Positions 6,356-8,156 of a DNA stretch of 8,156 nucleotides are shown here, piece by piece. The stretch lies in NCBI GenBank assembly GCA_035942915.1, contig DASZCR010000162.1:1-8156 (forward strand), in the 5' to 3' direction. This DNA is from DASZCR01 sp035942915 (lineage in GTDB: Bacteria; Acidobacteriota; Blastocatellia; Pyrinomonadales; Pyrinomonadaceae). The notes beneath the pieces are model-generated. The model saw nothing but the letters and a program-made list of their open reading frames with translations, made no database searches and had not been told where the DNA came from. The translations under genes were made by a program, and so were the position numbers. Each line of letters starts with the position of its first letter. Position 1 is the first letter of the stretch.

Positions 6356-6368
6356 CAGCCTACGCTGA
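6355..6368. other. Small perfect hairpin before the nuoA ribosome site
   Basis: TCAGC (6355-6359), loop CTAC, GCTGA (6364-6368). In the nuo leader RNA this five-pair stem would end at the first base of the nuoA Shine-Dalgarno sequence. It could modulate translation, but a five-pair stem also occurs readily by chance. The rest of the 272 bp nuoA/unknown-gene intergenic region holds only the two promoters described. Confidence 0.3.
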
Positions 6369-6428
6369 AGCGGTCACCCTCCGGCAGAGGGCGACGAAAT
6401 TAAGAGATTGAGAATGATGGCACAAGCT

Positions 6429-6457
6429 ATCGTATTCGATGAGAGAGGGCGTGTCAA
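6429..6457 (-). promoter_or_regulatory. Sigma70-type promoter of the nuo operon
   Basis: On the minus strand a perfect TTGACA (-35, at 6452-6457) is followed after exactly 17 bases by TACGAT (-10, at 6429-6434), four of six matches including the key first TA and final T. Transcription would begin near 6422, giving a leader of about 80 bases before the nuoA GTG. Spacing, position and orientation all fit the operon promoter. It has not been tested, and an additional upstream regulator site cannot be excluded. Confidence 0.7.
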
Positions 6458-6498
6458 GGCGCGTCGCCGGAGGCGCAAAAGCATGTTTTATAAGGAGA

Positions 6499-6528
6499 TT
6501 GACCGTCTCCGAAGGGCTGTGCTACTGT
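6499..6528 (+). promoter_or_regulatory. Candidate promoter for the unknown gene and thiS
   Basis: TTGACC (6499-6504), an 18-base spacer and TACTGT (6523-6528). The -35 is five of six; the -10 keeps only the three most conserved positions (first T, A, last T). Transcription would begin near 6535, about 80 bases before the GTG at 6615. It lies back to back with the nuo promoter, with about 40 bp between the two -35 boxes. A TTATAA at about 6487 is an alternative -10 without a convincing -35. Confidence 0.4.
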
Positions 6529-6614
6529 GAATTTGCCCCCGTCAGGGAGCCGCCTGCTCCGCTTCCGTTAGTCCGCTGCAACCCCGGCACCAGAGAGCCT
6601 TACAGAGAAAGTCT

Positions 6615-7487
6615 GTGATTACCGGATTCAATACCGACATCGAGCACGAAGGGGTCGTCTATCACGTCCAGACAGAGGACAAGGGGCTGGAAACACCGCT
6701 CATCCTGTCGCTCGTCTACGTCGGCGGCGCGATTCTCGCTAGTAAGCGCGCGCCCTATCGCGACCTCATCGAACAGGGCTTCGACGTCAAAGTGTTGACC
6801 GAGCGTTTGCAGCGCCAGCACAAGCTCATCTGTGCTGCCATCCGCGCCGGACGCATCGAAGACCTCAAGCGGATGAGCGAGAAGGAGACGACGACGGCGG
6901 CGACGACTACGCAGCAAACGGCACCGCCCGCTGCGCCGCAGGTCGCCACACAAAAAGCCTCCGCCTCGTCCGTCTCCGTCGTCGAAGCGACGGCTGCGCC
7001 GCCCGCCGTCGAAAGTCAGGTGCCGGAGCTTGAAATCATCCCCGGCTACGACCTCTCCTTCACGGAAGAGAGTTACGCGCCGCAGATAGTTCAGCCGCCA
7101 CCCTCCTTTGAGCCGCCGCCCGTCGAAGAGCCTGCACCTGCGCCTGCGCCGACACCCGGCGAAGCGGAAGAAGAGGCGTCTAACGAACTCTATCTGACCT
7201 TGATGGACGACGAGGGCGAGTTTCGCGCTGGACAGTTTGCGACCATCAAGGTCTACGTCGGGCGCGGCCTCTATGGAAGACATTGCATCGCGGGCGCAGA
7301 TGTGACGGTGAAGATTCTCGGCACGACGTTCCGCCCGATGATTATCACCACGCGCACGGACGAGAACGGATTTGCGGTAGTGCGTGCGCAGTTGCCGCGC
7401 TTTAACTCCGGGCGCGCGGCCATCGTGATTCGCGCCGTCGTCGCGGACGAGGCCGCAGAACTGCGCCGCATCATTCATCAGGCGTAA
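6615..7487 (+). CDS. Conserved-looking protein of unknown function, two domains joined by a Pro/Ala linker
   Basis: I do not recognise the family. It has 290 residues from a GTG start with only a weak purine stretch (AGAGAAAG) upstream. Residues 1-90 look like a folded domain (FNTDIEHEGVVYHVQTED at 5-22, then YVGGAILASKR), followed by a helix and a basic segment. Residues 91-190 are low complexity: Thr/Ala/Gln, then Pro/Glu with APAPAPTPG. Residues 191-290 alternate hydrophobic beta strands, with GADVTVKILG and TRTDENGFAVVRAQLP. That resembles an immunoglobulin-like or carboxypeptidase-regulatory-like beta sandwich, by pattern only. There is no signal peptide or membrane segment, so it is probably cytoplasmic. 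Codon choice matches the neighbours. thiS begins 20 bp after its stop, so the two are likely cotranscribed. That it is a real gene is well supported; its role is not. Confidence 0.85.
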   Translation: MITGFNTDIEHEGVVYHVQTEDKGLETPLILSLVYVGGAILASKRAPYRDLIEQGFDVKVLTERLQRQHKLICAAIRAGRIEDLKRMSEKETTTAATTTQQTAPPAAPQVATQKASASSVSVVEATAAPPAVESQVPELEIIPGYDLSFTEESYAPQIVQPPPSFEPPPVEEPAPAPAPTPGEAEEEASNELYLTLMDDEGEFRAGQFATIKVYVGRGLYGRHCIAGADVTVKILGTTFRPMIITTRTDENGFAVVRAQLPRFNSGRAAIVIRAVVADEAAELRRIIHQA

Positions 7488-7507
7488 GCGCGAAAGGATT
7501 CAGAGGC

Positions 7508-7723
7508 TTGCAGGTCAGGGTCAATGATGAAGCGGTCGAAGTGGCGCAAGGGGCGACGCTTGCCGCGCTCGTCGAGCAACTCTCGCTTGCGCCGGAACGG
7601 CTCGCCGTCGAACTCAACCGCGAAGTGGTGCGCCGCACAGACTGGGCGCAGACCACGCTCAACGAAGGCGACCGCATCGAGATTGTCCATTTCGTCGGCG
7701 GTGGAAGCATCGCTCAAGTTTAA
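7508..7723 (+). CDS. thiS: Sulfur carrier protein ThiS with a C-terminal tail after the glycines
   Basis: Ubiquitin-fold sulfur carrier. ThiF adenylates its C-terminal glycine, sulfur is loaded as a thiocarboxylate, and ThiG uses it to build the thiazole of thiamine. It has 71 residues: MQVRVNDEAVEV opening strand pair, ALVEQL helix (20-25), LAVELNREVV (32-41), GDRIEIVHFVGGG (54-66). The last stretch is very like the VHFVGGG end of other ThiS proteins. Here five further residues, SIAQV (67-71), precede the TAA, although the glycine carboxylate normally has to be free. The TTG start at 7508 is the only one in frame that keeps the first strand; AAAGGA lies about ten bases upstream. The adjacent thiG supports the call. 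Confidence 0.9.
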   Translation: MQVRVNDEAVEVAQGATLAALVEQLSLAPERLAVELNREVVRRTDWAQTTLNEGDRIEIVHFVGGGSIAQV

Positions 7724-7747
7724 GAGTCTCCATCCGAAAACTCTCAG

Positions 7748-7793
7748 CCCTGCCTGCGCCTTAGCCGAAAGAGAGCAGGAGGGTTTTCTGTTT
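7748..7793 (+). terminator. Terminator-like hairpin between thiS and thiG
   Basis: Left arm CCCTGCCTGC (7748-7757) pairs with right arm GCAGGAGGG (7775-7783) in a nine-pair stem with one bulged G and a 17-base loop. It is followed directly by TTTTCTGTTT (7784-7793). This fits an intrinsic terminator at the end of thiS, or an attenuator before thiG. A competing pairing, CTCTC (7741-7745) with GAGAG (7771-7775), would block the stem. Folding has not been calculated, and the large loop and the interrupted T tract lower confidence. Confidence 0.45.
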
Positions 7794-7857
7794 CCGCGCC
7801 GACGGGTGTAGATTTAGACGAGAGACGGACGAAATTTATCAGGGCGGGGAATCGTCA

Positions 7858-8156
7858 ATGAGCGCAAGTGTGAAAGAACAGATGGAGAGTTTCGAGATTG
7901 CGGGACGCGTCTTCACGTCGCGCCTGATTGTCGGCACGGGAAAGTATCGCAGCTTCGACGAGATGAAGGCGGCGCACCGCGCGTCCGGCGCCGAGATGGT
8001 GACGGTCGCGGTCAGGCGCGTCCCGCTCGACCGCAGTTCAGAATCTTTCCTCGACCATCTCGACCCTTCACTCGTCATCCTGCCGAACACGGCCGGTTGT
8101 TACACGGCCGAAGATGCCGTCCGCACGGCGCGTCTGGCGCGCGAGGCTCTCGGCAC
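7858..8156 (+). CDS. thiG: Thiazole synthase ThiG, N-terminal part, cut by the window edge
   Basis: Condenses deoxyxylulose phosphate, dehydroglycine (or iminoacetate) and the ThiS thiocarboxylate into thiamine thiazole phosphate. The first 99 residues of a TIM-barrel protein are present: SRLIVGTGKY (21-30), ASGAEMVTVAVRRV (42-55), and SLVILPNTAGCYTAEDAV (71-88), all typical ThiG signatures. The active-site lysine that forms the Schiff base is expected shortly beyond the cut, so it cannot be checked. The ATG at 7858 has GGGGA at 7846-7850, seven bases upstream. The gap to thiS is 134 bp and contains a terminator-like hairpin, so cotranscription with thiS is uncertain. Confidence 0.95.
   Translation, partial: MSASVKEQMESFEIAGRVFTSRLIVGTGKYRSFDEMKAAHRASGAEMVTVAVRRVPLDRSSESFLDHLDPSLVILPNTAGCYTAEDAVRTARLAREALG

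Noticed and set aside
6600..7478. 292-codon minus-strand open frame opposite the unknown gene
   Set aside because: Its translation is rich in Arg and Asp low-complexity runs typical of a shadow frame. The plus-strand frame has a domain-like layout, a promoter candidate and a tight link to thiS.
7488..7857. TPP riboswitch for thiS or thiG
   Set aside because: I looked for the CUGAGA and GAACCUGAUC-type core motifs before thiS and thiG and found none.
1..8156. tRNA, rRNA, transposase or integrase genes
   Set aside because: No tRNA-like T-loop/anticodon pattern, rRNA segment or recombinase motif was seen on either strand.

Overview
The window carries two divergently transcribed blocks. Most of it (positions 1-6342, minus strand) is the first half of a respiratory complex I operon in the order nuoA-nuoB-nuoC-nuoD-nuoE-nuoF-nuoG. 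nuoG runs off the left edge, so the membrane-arm genes (nuoH onward) presumably lie beyond it. On the plus strand from about 6499 are an unrecognised 290-residue protein, the thiamine sulfur carrier thiS, and the start of thiG, cut by the right edge. The DNA is GC-rich and uses GTG and TTG as well as ATG starts. The nuoABCDEFG order with separate nuoC and nuoD, separate nuoE and nuoF, and an N7-type NuoG matches several bacterial phyla. My best guess is Acidobacteriota (Blastocatellia-like), but that rests on general impression and not on a marker gene.

Layout: nuoG (1-1044, partial), nuoF (1066-2388), nuoE (2509-3069), nuoD (3219-4439), nuoC (4543-5088), nuoB (5176-5811), nuoA (5839-6342), all minus. 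The intergenic region 6343-6614 holds a good sigma70-type promoter facing nuoA and a weaker one facing right. The plus-strand genes are the unknown protein (6615-7487), thiS (7508-7723) and thiG (7858 to the edge), with a terminator-like hairpin between thiS and thiG.

Together NuoE, F and G form the NADH-oxidising arm (FMN plus Fe-S clusters). NuoB, C and D form the quinone-reducing module (cluster N2 and the quinone site), and NuoA is the first membrane subunit. All cluster ligands and key motifs checked are intact. ThiS and ThiG cooperate in making the thiazole half of thiamine.

The most unusual feature is a family of four inverted-repeat elements. They are built from seven-base units (GGTGATA on one side, CTATCAC on the other) around a conserved 15-18 base core. 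They fill the nuoB/C, C/D, D/E and E/F gaps and are absent from the short nuoA/B and nuoF/G gaps. The core is asymmetric, and it shows the four copies alternating in orientation along the operon. Genes downstream of a copy lack a good Shine-Dalgarno sequence, while nuoA, nuoB and nuoG have one. A second oddity is ThiS, whose terminal glycines are followed by five extra residues.
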